From Rhizobiales bacterium TNE-4 (GTDB taxonomy: Bacteria > Pseudomonadota > Alphaproteobacteria > Rhizobiales > Beijerinckiaceae): a DNA stretch of 64,000 nucleotides. Shown piece after piece: positions 8,445 through 17,144 of the stretch; positions within the stretch are counted from its first letter, which is position 1; every line of letters starts with the position of its first letter. Below the pieces are notes generated by a model. The model had not been told where the DNA came from. It ran no database searches and saw only the letters and a list, made by a program, of their open reading frames with translations. The position numbers and the translations under genes are program-made. The stretch lies in the NCBI GenBank assembly GCA_019083985.1, contig JAHRCV010000001.1, positions 1,302,001 to 1,366,000 of the forward strand, read 5' to 3'.

Positions 8445-9296
8445 ATGAAATTCGTCCGTTTTGGACAGGCAGGCGCCGAGAAGCCCGGCCTCGTCGACGC
8501 GCAGGGCCATATCCGCGATCTTTCCGCTCATGTGTCCGATCTTGCCGGCGCCCATCTCGATCCGGCCAATCTGGCGCGTCTGGCTAAGCTCGATGCCGCA
8601 AGCCTCCCGCTTGTTCCGGCTGGCACGCGTATCGGCTCCTGCGTCGCCCGCCCGGGCAATTTCATCGCCGTCGGCCTCAACTTTGCCGACCATGCGGCGG
8701 AAACCGGCGCGCCGATCCCGGCCGAGCCAATCCTGTTCAACAAAGCCCCGAACTGCGTTCAGGGCCCGAATGACGATGTGATGATCCCGAAGAATTCGGT
8801 GAAAACCGATTGGGAAGTCGAACTCGCCATCGTGATCGGCAAGACCGCGTACAATGTCGAAGAGCGCGATGCGCTCAACTACGTCGCCGGCTTCTGCGTC
8901 TGCAACGACGTGTCGGAGCGTGAGTATCAAGCAGAACGCGGTGGCCAATGGATGAAGGGCAAAGGCTGCCCGACCTTTGGTCCGCTCGGCCCGTGGCTGG
9001 TGACGACCGACGAAGTCAAGGACGTGCAGAACCTGCATATGTGGCTCGACGTGAACGGCAAGCGCGTGCAGGACGGCTCGACAAAGACCATGATCTTCGG
9101 CGTGGCCTATCTGATTTCCTATATTTCGCGCTTCCTGCAACTCGATGCAGGCGATGTCATCACCACCGGCACGCCTCCGGGCGTCGGCCTTGGCATGAAG
9201 CCGACACCGGTGTTCCTGAAGGCGGGCGACACGATGGATCTCGGCATCGAGGGCCTCGGCACGCAGCATCAGAAGGTCATTGCGTTCAAGGCGTGA
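8445..9296 (+). CDS. Fumarylacetoacetate hydrolase family protein
   Basis: 283-aa protein of the FAH superfamily, which hydrolyses or decarboxylates acylpyruvate-type compounds with a bound Mg2+. Characteristic stretches are GLNFADHAAETGAPIP, the DWEVELAIVIG segment with acidic metal ligands, NDVSEREYQ and TGTPPGVGLGMKP. The size and the QWMKGKGCPTFGPLGPWLVT segment resemble enzymes annotated as 2,4-diketo-3-deoxy-L-fuconate hydrolase or ureidoglycolate lyase-like, but the substrate is unproven. The ATG at 8445 starts the family N-terminus (MKFVRFGQ). It is divergent from the FadL gene across 276 bases in which I see nothing beyond ordinary promoter space. Confidence 0.9.
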   Translation: MKFVRFGQAGAEKPGLVDAQGHIRDLSAHVSDLAGAHLDPANLARLAKLDAASLPLVPAGTRIGSCVARPGNFIAVGLNFADHAAETGAPIPAEPILFNKAPNCVQGPNDDVMIPKNSVKTDWEVELAIVIGKTAYNVEERDALNYVAGFCVCNDVSEREYQAERGGQWMKGKGCPTFGPLGPWLVTTDEVKDVQNLHMWLDVNGKRVQDGSTKTMIFGVAYLISYISRFLQLDAGDVITTGTPPGVGLGMKPTPVFLKAGDTMDLGIEGLGTQHQKVIAFKA

Positions 9297-9320
9297 TTGT
9301 TTCTGTTGCGACACCATTGA

Positions 9321-9350
9321 AAAAGCGGGCCTCTGGGCCCGCTTTTTTGT
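9321..9350 (+). terminator. Intrinsic terminator after the FAH-family gene
   Basis: AAAAAGCGGGCC, a short loop and GGCCCGC followed by TTTTTT form a strong GC stem with a T-tail, 24 bases after the stop codon. The stem sequence is nearly the same as in the phaC terminator. Confidence 0.9.
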
Positions 9351-9360
9351 TTTTCCAGCA

Positions 9361-9538
9361 CGTCATTGCGAGGAGGGCGTAGCCCGACGCGGCAATCCAT
9401 CTCTCGCCGCGCACAACACTCTCATCCTGAGGAGCATCGCAAAGCGATGCGTCTCAAAGGACGAGGGATTCCAGTACGTCCTGGAACCCGCCCTCGTGGT
9501 TCGAGACGCCGCTCACGCGGCTCCTCACCATGAGGGCT
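9361..9538. repeat. Composite palindromic repeat (A-B-B' units)
   Basis: Three repeat units lie between the FAH and rarA genes. Unit A (9361-9400) begins CGTCATTGCGAGGAGGGCG and ends CGCGGCAATCCA. Unit B (9421-9467) begins CTCATCCTGAGGAGC, contains a short hairpin and ends GTCTCAAAGGACGAGGG. Unit B' (9491-9538) is an inverted copy of B. B and B' can pair into one large hairpin. The same A-B-B' order appears, in opposite orientation, in the elements at 31174 and 32448. Such elements are usually intergenic and dispersed by a REP-type transposase; none is encoded here. Confidence 0.85.
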
Positions 9539-9561
9539 TGGATGTGCCTCGCACATCCGCG

Positions 9562-10869
9562 CTACTTGTTCCGTTCCGCCCTCAGCTTGGCCCAATATTC
9601 AAGCCGCTTTTTCACCTCGCGCTCGAAGCCACGCTCGACCGGCTCATAAAACCCCTGCCGCCCCATGGCATCGGGAAAATAATTCTGCCCCGAAAAAGCA
9701 TCAGGCTCATCATGATCATAGCGATAGCCTGATCCATAGCCCTCTTGCTTCATCAGCTTCGTCGGTGCGTTCAGAATAATGCGTGGCGGCGGGACTGACC
9801 CATAATGTTCAGCGGCAGCGCGCGCGGCCTTATATGCCGTATAGACCGCGTTCGATTTGGGTGCGGTCGCGACATAGACAACCGCCTCTGCAAGCGCGAG
9901 CTCGCCTTCCGGCGACCCCAAAAAGTCATAAGCGTCTTTCGCGGCATTGCAGACGACCAGCGCCTGCGGATCGGCAAGTCCGATATCTTCAATCGCCATG
10001 CGAACGATGCGGCGTGCAAGGAAGAGTGGGTTTTCACCTGCATCCAGCATGCGTGCGAGATAGTACAGCGCCGCATCGGGATCCGAACCCCGCACGCTTT
10101 TGTGCAAGGCCGAGATCAGATTGTAGTGACCGTCCTCGCTTTTGTCGTAGATGGGCGCACGCCGCTGCACAATGTCAGACAATTTCAGTGTGTCGAACAC
10201 CTCGCCCGGACGGGCGGCACGCCAGATTTCCTCTGCCAAGGTGAGCGAAGCACGGCCATCACCATCCGCCATCCGTATCAACGCATCGCGCGCATCGCCA
10301 TCAAGCGGCAGCGGACGATCCTCAATCGTCTCAGCGCGGGCCAATAACTTACCGATCGCCTCATCATTGAGGCTACGGAAGGTCAGCACACGCGCCCGTG
10401 ACAACAGCGCCGCATTCAATTCAAAGGACGGGTTTTCTGTGGTCGCGCCAACGAGGGTGATGGTGCCGTCTTCCATAACCGGCAAAAAGGCATCTTGTTG
10501 CGAGCGGTTGAAGCGATGAATCTCATCGACAAACAGAAGTGTGCCCTGCCCTGTCGCCCGCCGTGCGCGTGCAGCCTCAAACACTTTTTTGAGATCAGCG
10601 ACGCCGGAAAAAATCGCCGAGATCGGCTCGAAATGCAGCGTGGTCTCGTGGGCGAGCAATTTGGCGACGGTCGTTTTTCCGGTGCCGGGCGGCCCCCAGA
10701 AAATCAACGAGCCGAGCGAGCCTGATTCAATCAAACGCGTCAGCGCACCATCGGGCCCTGTCAGATGCTCTTGCCCGACCACATCATTCAGAACCTGCGG
10801 CCGCAACCGGTCAGCCAAGGGACGCGGTGCATCCTTGTCCAGTCCCGCCGCGCCGAAGAGATCGCTCAT
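9562..10869 (-). CDS. rarA: Replication-associated recombination AAA+ ATPase RarA (MgsA)
   Basis: 435-aa clamp-loader-like ATPase that acts at stalled replication forks with SSB. Walker A GPPGTGKTT is at 59-67, Walker B is LLFVDEIHRFN, followed by sensor 1 GATTENPSFELN and the C-terminal tetramerisation domain (SALHKSVRGSDPDAALYYLARML). The ATG at 10869 starts MSDLFGAAGLDKDAPRPLADR, the family N-terminus; the longer frame is inside degP. Start and stop overlap the degP stop by one base (TGATG), so the two genes are co-translated. Confidence 0.94.
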   Translation of the reverse strand: MSDLFGAAGLDKDAPRPLADRLRPQVLNDVVGQEHLTGPDGALTRLIESGSLGSLIFWGPPGTGKTTVAKLLAHETTLHFEPISAIFSGVADLKKVFEAARARRATGQGTLLFVDEIHRFNRSQQDAFLPVMEDGTITLVGATTENPSFELNAALLSRARVLTFRSLNDEAIGKLLARAETIEDRPLPLDGDARDALIRMADGDGRASLTLAEEIWRAARPGEVFDTLKLSDIVQRRAPIYDKSEDGHYNLISALHKSVRGSDPDAALYYLARMLDAGENPLFLARRIVRMAIEDIGLADPQALVVCNAAKDAYDFLGSPEGELALAEAVVYVATAPKSNAVYTAYKAARAAAEHYGSVPPPRIILNAPTKLMKQEGYGSGYRYDHDEPDAFSGQNYFPDAMGRQGFYEPVERGFEREVKKRLEYWAKLRAERNK

Positions 10870-12281
10870 CAGCCGCCCACCATGGACGTCATGGTCTGGC
10901 CCCCGCGCGAAATCACAAGCTTCCAATAATAATTTCGCGCCTTCTGCGCCTTCTCAGCGTCGCGCGATGAGGCAATGGCCTCACCATCTATGGAGATGAT
11001 GATGTCGCCCGTCTTCAACCCTAATTCAGCCGCTGGTGAATTTTCACGGACGGCACTGACAACGACACCGCTGTCACCGCCATCAAGGGACAATTCTTCC
11101 GCCAAAGCAGGCGTAAGATTGGCCAAGGTCGCGCCTGCCAAAGGCCAGCGGCCTTTGAGTTCGACAGGATCACGCGGCCGCGTATCGGGCGCGGGCACAA
11201 GACGCACTGTGAGGATCGATTTCTTGCCGCCGCGGAGCACTTCAAGCTTGGCATCGCCGCCCACTTGGCGTGTCCCGAGGCGAAAGCCAAACGCATCGGG
11301 ATCGGTCACGGGTTGGCCATCAAAGGCGAGAATAACGTCACCCGTTTTCAACCCCGCGTCGGCGGCGGGACTTTTGGCAACTACGCTTGAAACAAGCGCG
11401 CCCGTCGGCCGATCAAGCCCGAGACCTTCAACGAGATCGGATGAGACATTTTGCAGACGCGCGCCAAACCATGGGCGGCGCACCATCTGCCCACCGGACT
11501 TAGCCGTCGCGACGACCACTTTCACCATGTCGGCGGGAATAGCGAAGCCGATGCCATGGCTCCCCCCCGATTGCGAGAAAATAGCGGTGTTGATGCCGAC
11601 AAGCTTGCCATCCATATCAACAAGCGCGCCACCCGAATTGCCCGGATTGATCGCTGCGTCGGTCTGAATGAAAAACTGATAATCGCTGATACCAACCTGC
11701 GTGCGCGCAAGGGCTGAAACGATCCCCGATGTCACCGTCTGGCCGACACCGAAGGGATTGCCAATGGCGAGAACAAGATCACCCACCTCCAGCGCATCCG
11801 AATCGCCGAAGCTGAGCGCGGGCAGCGGTTGGCCAGGCTTGATGCGCAGAATGGCGAGATCGGTGCGCGGATCACGCAGCACGATTTCCGCATCGAATTC
11901 GCGTCGGTCGGTGAGCGATACTTTTACATCCGTCATATTTTCAACGACGTGATGATTGGTAACGATCAACCCGGCCGGGTCGACGATGACGCCTGAACCG
12001 AGCGAACGTTGCACACGCTCACGCGGCGCAGCATCGCCGCCACCAAAGAAACGGCGGAAGAACGGATCGTCCATAAAGGGGTTGCGTTGCTGCTTTTCCT
12101 TGCGCGTCGCATAGACGTTGACGACGGCTGGGGCAGCCTTCTGCACCAGCGGCGCAAAGGAGGCCTTCAGGTCTGCCTGCGATTTTGGCACGGCGCGCTG
12201 CGCCTGTGCGGCGAGCTCATCGCGAGCGCCATACAAAAATGTCGCGAACGCAAGCGCAAGCATAAGGGCAAGGCGTTTCAT
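10869..12281 (-). CDS. degP: Do-family periplasmic serine protease (DegP/DegQ/MucD type)
   Basis: 470-aa HtrA-type protease and chaperone for misfolded envelope proteins. An N-terminal hydrophobic segment (residues 3-18) serves as signal peptide or anchor. The trypsin-like domain carries the triad His111 (TNHHVVE), Asp141 (RTDLAIL) and Ser216 (GNSGG). Two PDZ domains follow (about 255-345 and 375-460). The start at 12281 was chosen for the export signal; a frame 18 codons longer has none before it. It is coupled to rarA downstream. Confidence 0.92.
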   Translation of the reverse strand: MKRLALMLALAFATFLYGARDELAAQAQRAVPKSQADLKASFAPLVQKAAPAVVNVYATRKEKQQRNPFMDDPFFRRFFGGGDAAPRERVQRSLGSGVIVDPAGLIVTNHHVVENMTDVKVSLTDRREFDAEIVLRDPRTDLAILRIKPGQPLPALSFGDSDALEVGDLVLAIGNPFGVGQTVTSGIVSALARTQVGISDYQFFIQTDAAINPGNSGGALVDMDGKLVGINTAIFSQSGGSHGIGFAIPADMVKVVVATAKSGGQMVRRPWFGARLQNVSSDLVEGLGLDRPTGALVSSVVAKSPAADAGLKTGDVILAFDGQPVTDPDAFGFRLGTRQVGGDAKLEVLRGGKKSILTVRLVPAPDTRPRDPVELKGRWPLAGATLANLTPALAEELSLDGGDSGVVVSAVRENSPAAELGLKTGDIIISIDGEAIASSRDAEKAQKARNYYWKLVISRGGQTMTSMVGG

Positions 12282-12384
12282 CGGGTCCCCGCGAGTCGTT
12301 TCAGCTGAATATAAGGGCGCAGGCGGGCGGTACAAAGAGCGGAGGTTTCCGTCATCCGGCGCAGCTGTCCTTCGCCACGTTGGG

Positions 12385-12433
12385 CCTCATCCTGAGGAGC
12401 GATGCGCAACGGCGCGTCTCGAAGGACAAGGGC
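12385..12433. repeat. Single B-type palindromic repeat
   Basis: A lone copy of the B unit (CCTCATCCTGAGGAGC, a GC hairpin, GTCTCGAAGGACAAGGG) between degP and the aspS terminator. It carries no A or B' partner. Confidence 0.8.
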
Positions 12434-12452
12434 ATAATGGCCTTCCACAAAG

Positions 12453-12478
12453 AAAAAGGCGCCTGATGGCGCCCTTTT
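12453..12478 (-). terminator. Intrinsic terminator of aspS
   Basis: On the minus strand, a stem of GGGCGCC and GGCGCC(C) around ATCA runs into TTTTT, two bases after the aspS stop codon. degP and rarA downstream therefore need their own promoter in about 12282-12450. Confidence 0.85.
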
Positions 12479-12480
12479 CC

Positions 12481-14253
12481 TTACTTCTCTGGCAGGTTGA
12501 CCCTGAGGTGCAGCTCGCGGAGCTGTTTGTTGGTCGCCTCCGCCGGCGCTGCCATCAGCAGATCGAGTCCTTGCTGGTTCATCGGGAACAATGCCACTTC
12601 GCGCAAATTCTGCGCACCGCAAAGCAGCATCACAATGCGATCGATCCCCGCGGCCATACCACCATGCGGCGGCGCGCCATATTGGAACGCGCGATACATG
12701 CCACCGAAACGCTCAACAACGGTCTCTTCACCGTAGCCCGCAATTTCGAACGCCTTCACCATCGCTTCCGGGCGATGGTTGCGGATGCCGCCGGATGCGA
12801 TTTCGAAACCATTGCAGGCAATGTCGTATTGGAACGCCTTGATGGTGAGGGGATCCTGCGTCTCCATCGCCTCGAGCCCGCCTTGCGGCATCGAGAACGG
12901 ATTGTGCGAGAAATCGACCTTCTTCTCGTCCTCGTTCCACTCGAACATCGGGAAATCGACGATCCACGCCAGCTCGTAGCGATTTTCATCGACGAGGTTG
13001 AGATCAAATCCGACCTTATTGCGCGCATTGCCGGCGAATTTCACGAACTTGTCCGGATCGCCTGCAACGAAGAACGCCGCATCGCCATCCTTCAATTCAA
13101 GCTGTGCCCGGATCGCCTCAACACGCTCCGGCCCAATATTATTGGCGATGGGGCCAGCGCCTGCGCCCTCACGCCACATGATGTAGCCAAGCCCCGGCTG
13201 ACCTTCGCCCTGCGCCCATGAATTCATGCGATCGCAGAACGCGCGCGAGCCGCCTGTCGGTGCCGGTATAGCCCAAACCTGATTTTTCGGTTCTTCGAGC
13301 AGGCGCGCAAACACCTTGAAATTCGAGCCGCGGAAATGATCAGAGACATCCTGCATCACAAGGGGGTTACGCAGATCGGGCTTGTCGGAGCCATATTTCC
13401 GCATCGCATCCGCATAGGGAATGCGCGGCCATGGCGATGGCGTCACGGCAGCACCCTTACCAAATTCACGGAACACGCCGCCGATCACGGGTTCGACCGC
13501 AGCGAACACGTCGTCCTGCGTGACGAAGCTCATTTCCAAATCGAGTTGATAAAACTCACCCGGCAAACGGTCGGCACGCGGATCTTCATCGCGGAAGCAA
13601 GGCGCGATTTGGAAATAGCGGTCAAAGCCCGCCATCATCAAAAGCTGCTTATATTGCTGCGGCGCTTGGGGCAGCGCATAGAACTTGCCGGGATGCAGGC
13701 GCGAGGGCACGAGGAAGTCGCGCGCGCCTTCCGGCGAAGAGGCCGTCAGGATCGGCGTCTGGAATTCGTTGAAGCCCTGCCCCTTCATGCCCTGGCGCAG
13801 CCAATCGATGACCGCGACACGCGTCATGATATTGTTGTGCAGGGTTTCGCGGCGCAGATCGAGGAAGCGGTATTTCAGGCGCGTCTCTTCCGGGAAGGGC
13901 TGGTCGCCGAACACTTGCAACGGCAATTCGGCTGCCGGGCCCAACACTTCGAGGTCGGTGACGAAGATTTCGATCTGGCCGGTGGCAAGATCGGCATTGG
14001 CCGTGCCCTCGGGACGACGACGGACCTTGCCATCGACACGAACGACCCACTCGGCGCGGAGCTTCTCAGCATCGCGGAAAGCCGGGCTATCGGGATCGAC
14101 CACGCATTGGGTCATGCCGTAATGGTCGCGCAGATCGATGAAAAGCACGCCGCCATGGTCGCGGATGCGATGACACCAGCCGGACAGGCGAACTTCGCTG
14201 CCGATATCGGTCTCGCGGAGCGCGCCGCAGGTATGGGACCGGTAGCGATGCAT
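12481..14253 (-). CDS. aspS: Aspartyl-tRNA synthetase
   Basis: 590-aa class II tRNA synthetase, the standard length of the bacterial type. An N-terminal OB-fold anticodon domain ([23 protein letters not shown]) is followed by the catalytic core with motif 2 ([13 protein letters not shown]), the GAD insertion and motif 3 ([14 protein letters not shown]). Alphaproteobacterial AspRS often also charges tRNA-Asn (non-discriminating), which the sequence alone does not show. The ATG at 14253 starts [10 protein letters not shown] behind a clear GGAAGAGAG ribosome-binding site. Confidence 0.97.
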   Translation of the reverse strand: MHRYRSHTCGALRETDIGSEVRLSGWCHRIRDHGGVLFIDLRDHYGMTQCVVDPDSPAFRDAEKLRAEWVVRVDGKVRRRPEGTANADLATGQIEIFVTDLEVLGPAAELPLQVFGDQPFPEETRLKYRFLDLRRETLHNNIMTRVAVIDWLRQGMKGQGFNEFQTPILTASSPEGARDFLVPSRLHPGKFYALPQAPQQYKQLLMMAGFDRYFQIAPCFRDEDPRADRLPGEFYQLDLEMSFVTQDDVFAAVEPVIGGVFREFGKGAAVTPSPWPRIPYADAMRKYGSDKPDLRNPLVMQDVSDHFRGSNFKVFARLLEEPKNQVWAIPAPTGGSRAFCDRMNSWAQGEGQPGLGYIMWREGAGAGPIANNIGPERVEAIRAQLELKDGDAAFFVAGDPDKFVKFAGNARNKVGFDLNLVDENRYELAWIVDFPMFEWNEDEKKVDFSHNPFSMPQGGLEAMETQDPLTIKAFQYDIACNGFEIASGGIRNHRPEAMVKAFEIAGYGEETVVERFGGMYRAFQYGAPPHGGMAAGIDRIVMLLCGAQNLREVALFPMNQQGLDLLMAAPAEATNKQLRELHLRVNLPEK

Positions 14254-14367
14254 GGCTTCTCTCTTCCTGATTGGGTCTGAAACGCGGGAGAACGCATAGG
14301 GGCCAAGCTCTGCCAAGGCAAGCCGGAAGGACCCACAGAGCAGGCCCTACCCCTAAAATCCCGGTGC

Positions 14368-14409
14368 GGGACCCTTCCCCTCCCTGCCCCGGGGGTCTAA
14401 AGGGGTCCC
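14368..14409 (+). promoter_or_regulatory. Hairpin covering the rnd ribosome-binding site
   Basis: GGGACCC (14368-14374) can pair perfectly with GGGTCCC (14403-14409). The second arm overlaps the AAAGGGG ribosome-binding site (14399-14405) just before the ATG at 14414. A CCCC/GGGG pairing lies inside the loop. If formed, the hairpin would lower translation of rnd. The complementarity is visible; the regulation is inference. Confidence 0.4.
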
Positions 14410-14413
14410 CACC

Positions 14414-15562
14414 ATGCCATTGATCACCACAACCTCCGCCCTCTCCGAGGCCTGCGAACGCCTCGCCCGCCACCCTTTCGTGACGGTCGACACCGAGTTC
14501 ATGCGCGAGAGCACCTATTACCCCAAGCTCTGCCTGATCCAGATCGCGAGCCCGGAGGATGTATTTCTGATCGATCCCTTGGCCGATGGAATCGATCTGA
14601 CGGTGTTTCTGGCGCTGATGCGCAATCCAAACGTCGTGAAAGTGTTTCATTCCGGTCGGCAGGATCTCGAAATCCTCTGGCATATGGATCAATGCATCCC
14701 ACAGCCTGTCTTCGATACGCAGGTGGCCGCCATGGTGTGCGGCTATGGCGACAGCGTCTCTTATGAACAGCTGGCCCATGATCTCGCAAAAGCGAAGATC
14801 GACAAATCCTCCCGCTTTACCGATTGGTCGCGCCGCCCCTTGAGCGAGGCGCAGCTCGTCTATGCGACATCTGATGTGACGCATTTGCGTGATGTCTATA
14901 AAGCGCTCGCTGGCAAAATCGGTGAGACAGGCCGTACGCATTGGCTTGAAGATGAGATGAAAATTCTCACCTCGCCCTCGACCTATGATTTGAAGCCGGG
15001 CGATGCGTGGATGCGTTTGCGCGGTCGCGTGCGCAAGCCGAAAGAATTGGCTGTCCTGATAGAGCTTGCTGCATGGCGCGAAGCTGAAGCACGCAGCCGC
15101 GACGTGCCGCGGAGCCGCGTGTTAAAAGACGACGCCGTTATCGATGTCGTTACATCCGCACCGCGCTCTGTCGAGGCCCTCGGCCAATTACGTTCGATTC
15201 CGTCGGGCTTTGAGCGCTCGCGCGCGGGCGCTGATATTCTGGCTGCGGTTGAACGGGGTTTGGCGCGCGATCCCAAGACCTTGCCTCAGAACGAGCGCAA
15301 TGGTCGCAAGAATTTCAATCCCGCCACGGTCGAATTACTCAAAGTTCTCTTGAAGATGACCTGCGAAGCTGAAGGCGTGGCAGCCAAGATCATTGCCAGC
15401 GTCGACGATCTCGAAGCGATCGCGGAAAATGATGACGCCGACGTGCCGGCGCTCTCAGGCTGGCGGCGCGAATTGTTCGGCGAACGCGCGCTGGCGCTCA
15501 AACATGGCAAACTCGCGCTCGCCATGCGCGCCGGTAAAGTCGTCGCTTTCCCGGCGCATTGA
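14414..15562 (+). CDS. rnd: Ribonuclease D
   Basis: 382-aa 3'-to-5' exoribonuclease for tRNA and other structured RNA maturation. It has the DEDD exonuclease motifs: Exo I VDTEFMRE with D26 and E28, Exo II in [14 protein letters not shown], and Exo III in [13 protein letters not shown]. An HRDC domain follows (about 200-290). It is divergent from aspS and convergent with ppx, 40 bases apart, matching the ppk-ppx-rnd-aspS neighbourhood of many alphaproteobacteria. Confidence 0.95.
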   Translation: MPLITTTSALSEACERLARHPFVTVDTEFMRESTYYPKLCLIQIASPEDVFLIDPLADGIDLTVFLALMRNPNVVKVFHSGRQDLEILWHMDQCIPQPVFDTQVAAMVCGYGDSVSYEQLAHDLAKAKIDKSSRFTDWSRRPLSEAQLVYATSDVTHLRDVYKALAGKIGETGRTHWLEDEMKILTSPSTYDLKPGDAWMRLRGRVRKPKELAVLIELAAWREAEARSRDVPRSRVLKDDAVIDVVTSAPRSVEALGQLRSIPSGFERSRAGADILAAVERGLARDPKTLPQNERNGRKNFNPATVELLKVLLKMTCEAEGVAAKIIASVDDLEAIAENDDADVPALSGWRRELFGERALALKHGKLALAMRAGKVVAFPAH

Positions 15563-15602
15563 CCTTCTGGACCTGATCGCGACGTGCGGTACGCGCCGTG
15601 AC

Positions 15603-17135
15603 TTAACCGATCACGAATTGTGGCGTGCGACCGACAATGCGCGCGAGTTGCGACAGGCGCTTGAACAAACGGTCGCTCGCAAGTGGCGCGTCCTGTGGTG
15701 AGAGCGACAATTCCAGCTTGCGCTCATTGCACAAAAGCGGAATCCGCGGCAGCACGCCGGGCATCGCAGCCGAGATCAAATAGGCCACCCGCATCAAGCC
15801 ACCGAGAATGCGGGCGCGGTCAATCATGCGGGTTGAACACAATTCACGCAGGCGCGGACTGACCTGATCGTCGTTCAAACCCAGATGGCGATAGGCAACC
15901 GCAAGCGCGAGGAACGCACGGCCGGGATGGTCGACGCCGCTGAACCCGGCATTTGCGATAATGTTAAAGCTCTGCTCGCCACGATAATCAGGATGCGCGC
16001 GCCAGCCAATATCGGCTAACAGGCAGGCTGCATGGCGTAAACGCTTTTCTTCCGGCGTCTCAGTGAGCCCTGAACTCGCCATGAACGCATCGGTCCATGC
16101 GATCAACTCATGTCCATGCGCGGGCGCGCGCGAACGCAGGATGTTGAGCTCATTGGCGGCCACAAGCAACGGATCCTTCGCCCGTTCCACCTTGCTCAAC
16201 ATTTCATAAAGCAAGCCTTCACGCACGCCGAGCGCCGAGATCACGATATCGCGTGGTTCGGCGACAGCGATGATCTCTTCCAGCAAGACCGCGCCGTAAT
16301 TCAGGAGCGGTCGCCGGGCCGTCGAAACGGCCTCAATCGAATCGAGTGTCTCCGTGTCCACGCGTTCAACTAAGGCCGCGAAATCGGCCGCGTCTTCAGC
16401 AGAAATCACATAATTATGCATCACCTGCAGCGGATAGCCGCGCTGGCGCATATGCAAACGCGCGAGCGCACGCCACGTCCCACCAATCGCGTAGAAGGAA
16501 CGACCCTTCAGCGCTTTTAATTGCGGTAGGCCTGCCAGCGTTTCGCGAATGATCTTCTTGGCCTTGCGAAGAGAATCGCCGGACCGATCTTGCAGCGAAA
16601 GCGCGCCAAGCGGCAGCGTAACGCCCTTGCCGAGCTTCTCGCCCTTCACCTCAATCAATTCAAGCGAGCCGCCGCCCAAATCACCCGCAACGCCATCAGG
16701 CTTCCAAATACCGGACAGGACGCCCATCGCGGTCAATTCCGCTTCGCGTTTGCCGGAAATGAGATCAGGGAAAATCCCCGTCACCTCGGCACAGCGGGCG
16801 AGAAAGTCGGGGCCATTTGCGGCGTCGCGGGCAGCCGCCGTCGCGATCACCTTGACCTGTTTGATCCCCATCGTTTCGACGAGGACACGAAAACGCGCGA
16901 GCGCAGCCAACGCCTTTGCCATGGCATCATCGGCGAGACGTCCCGTTGACAAGACTTTCTTGCCGAGGCCGCACATGACTTTTTCATTGAAGATCGGCGT
17001 TGGCGAACGCGACAGGCCTTCATAGGCGACAAGGCGTACCGAGTTCGAGCCAATATCGATGATCGCGATGGGCTCGCCATAATAAAGCCTGCCCTGCGCT
17101 TCTGCGTTCATGCCCTGCTCGCCTTTCCCAGTCAT
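15603..17135 (-). CDS. ppx: Exopolyphosphatase (Ppx/GppA family)
   Basis: 510-aa protein that removes terminal phosphate from polyphosphate (and possibly pppGpp). Actin-like ATPase-fold motifs are AIIDIGSNSVRLVAYEG (phosphate 1) and GDLGGGSLELIEV (phosphate 2), with an HD-like C-terminal region (LRHAACLLADIGWRAHPDYR). Two starts are possible, 17135 (MTGKGEQG) and 17111 (MNAEAQG); neither has a strong ribosome-binding site, so the longer one is listed. It lies 9 bases after ppk, so polyphosphate synthesis and breakdown are in one operon. Confidence 0.93.
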   Translation of the reverse strand: MTGKGEQGMNAEAQGRLYYGEPIAIIDIGSNSVRLVAYEGLSRSPTPIFNEKVMCGLGKKVLSTGRLADDAMAKALAALARFRVLVETMGIKQVKVIATAAARDAANGPDFLARCAEVTGIFPDLISGKREAELTAMGVLSGIWKPDGVAGDLGGGSLELIEVKGEKLGKGVTLPLGALSLQDRSGDSLRKAKKIIRETLAGLPQLKALKGRSFYAIGGTWRALARLHMRQRGYPLQVMHNYVISAEDAADFAALVERVDTETLDSIEAVSTARRPLLNYGAVLLEEIIAVAEPRDIVISALGVREGLLYEMLSKVERAKDPLLVAANELNILRSRAPAHGHELIAWTDAFMASSGLTETPEEKRLRHAACLLADIGWRAHPDYRGEQSFNIIANAGFSGVDHPGRAFLALAVAYRHLGLNDDQVSPRLRELCSTRMIDRARILGGLMRVAYLISAAMPGVLPRIPLLCNERKLELSLSPQDAPLASDRLFKRLSQLARIVGRTPQFVIG

Positions 17136-17144
17136 TGCGCGCGC

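Noticed and set aside
9361-9560. Possible CRISPR array
   Set aside because: The repeats are inverted palindromes of unequal spacing, not direct repeats with unique spacers, and no cas gene is present.
13336-14280. A 314-aa plus-strand frame opposite aspS
   Set aside because: Shadow of aspS caused by high GC at third codon positions; no recognisable domain.
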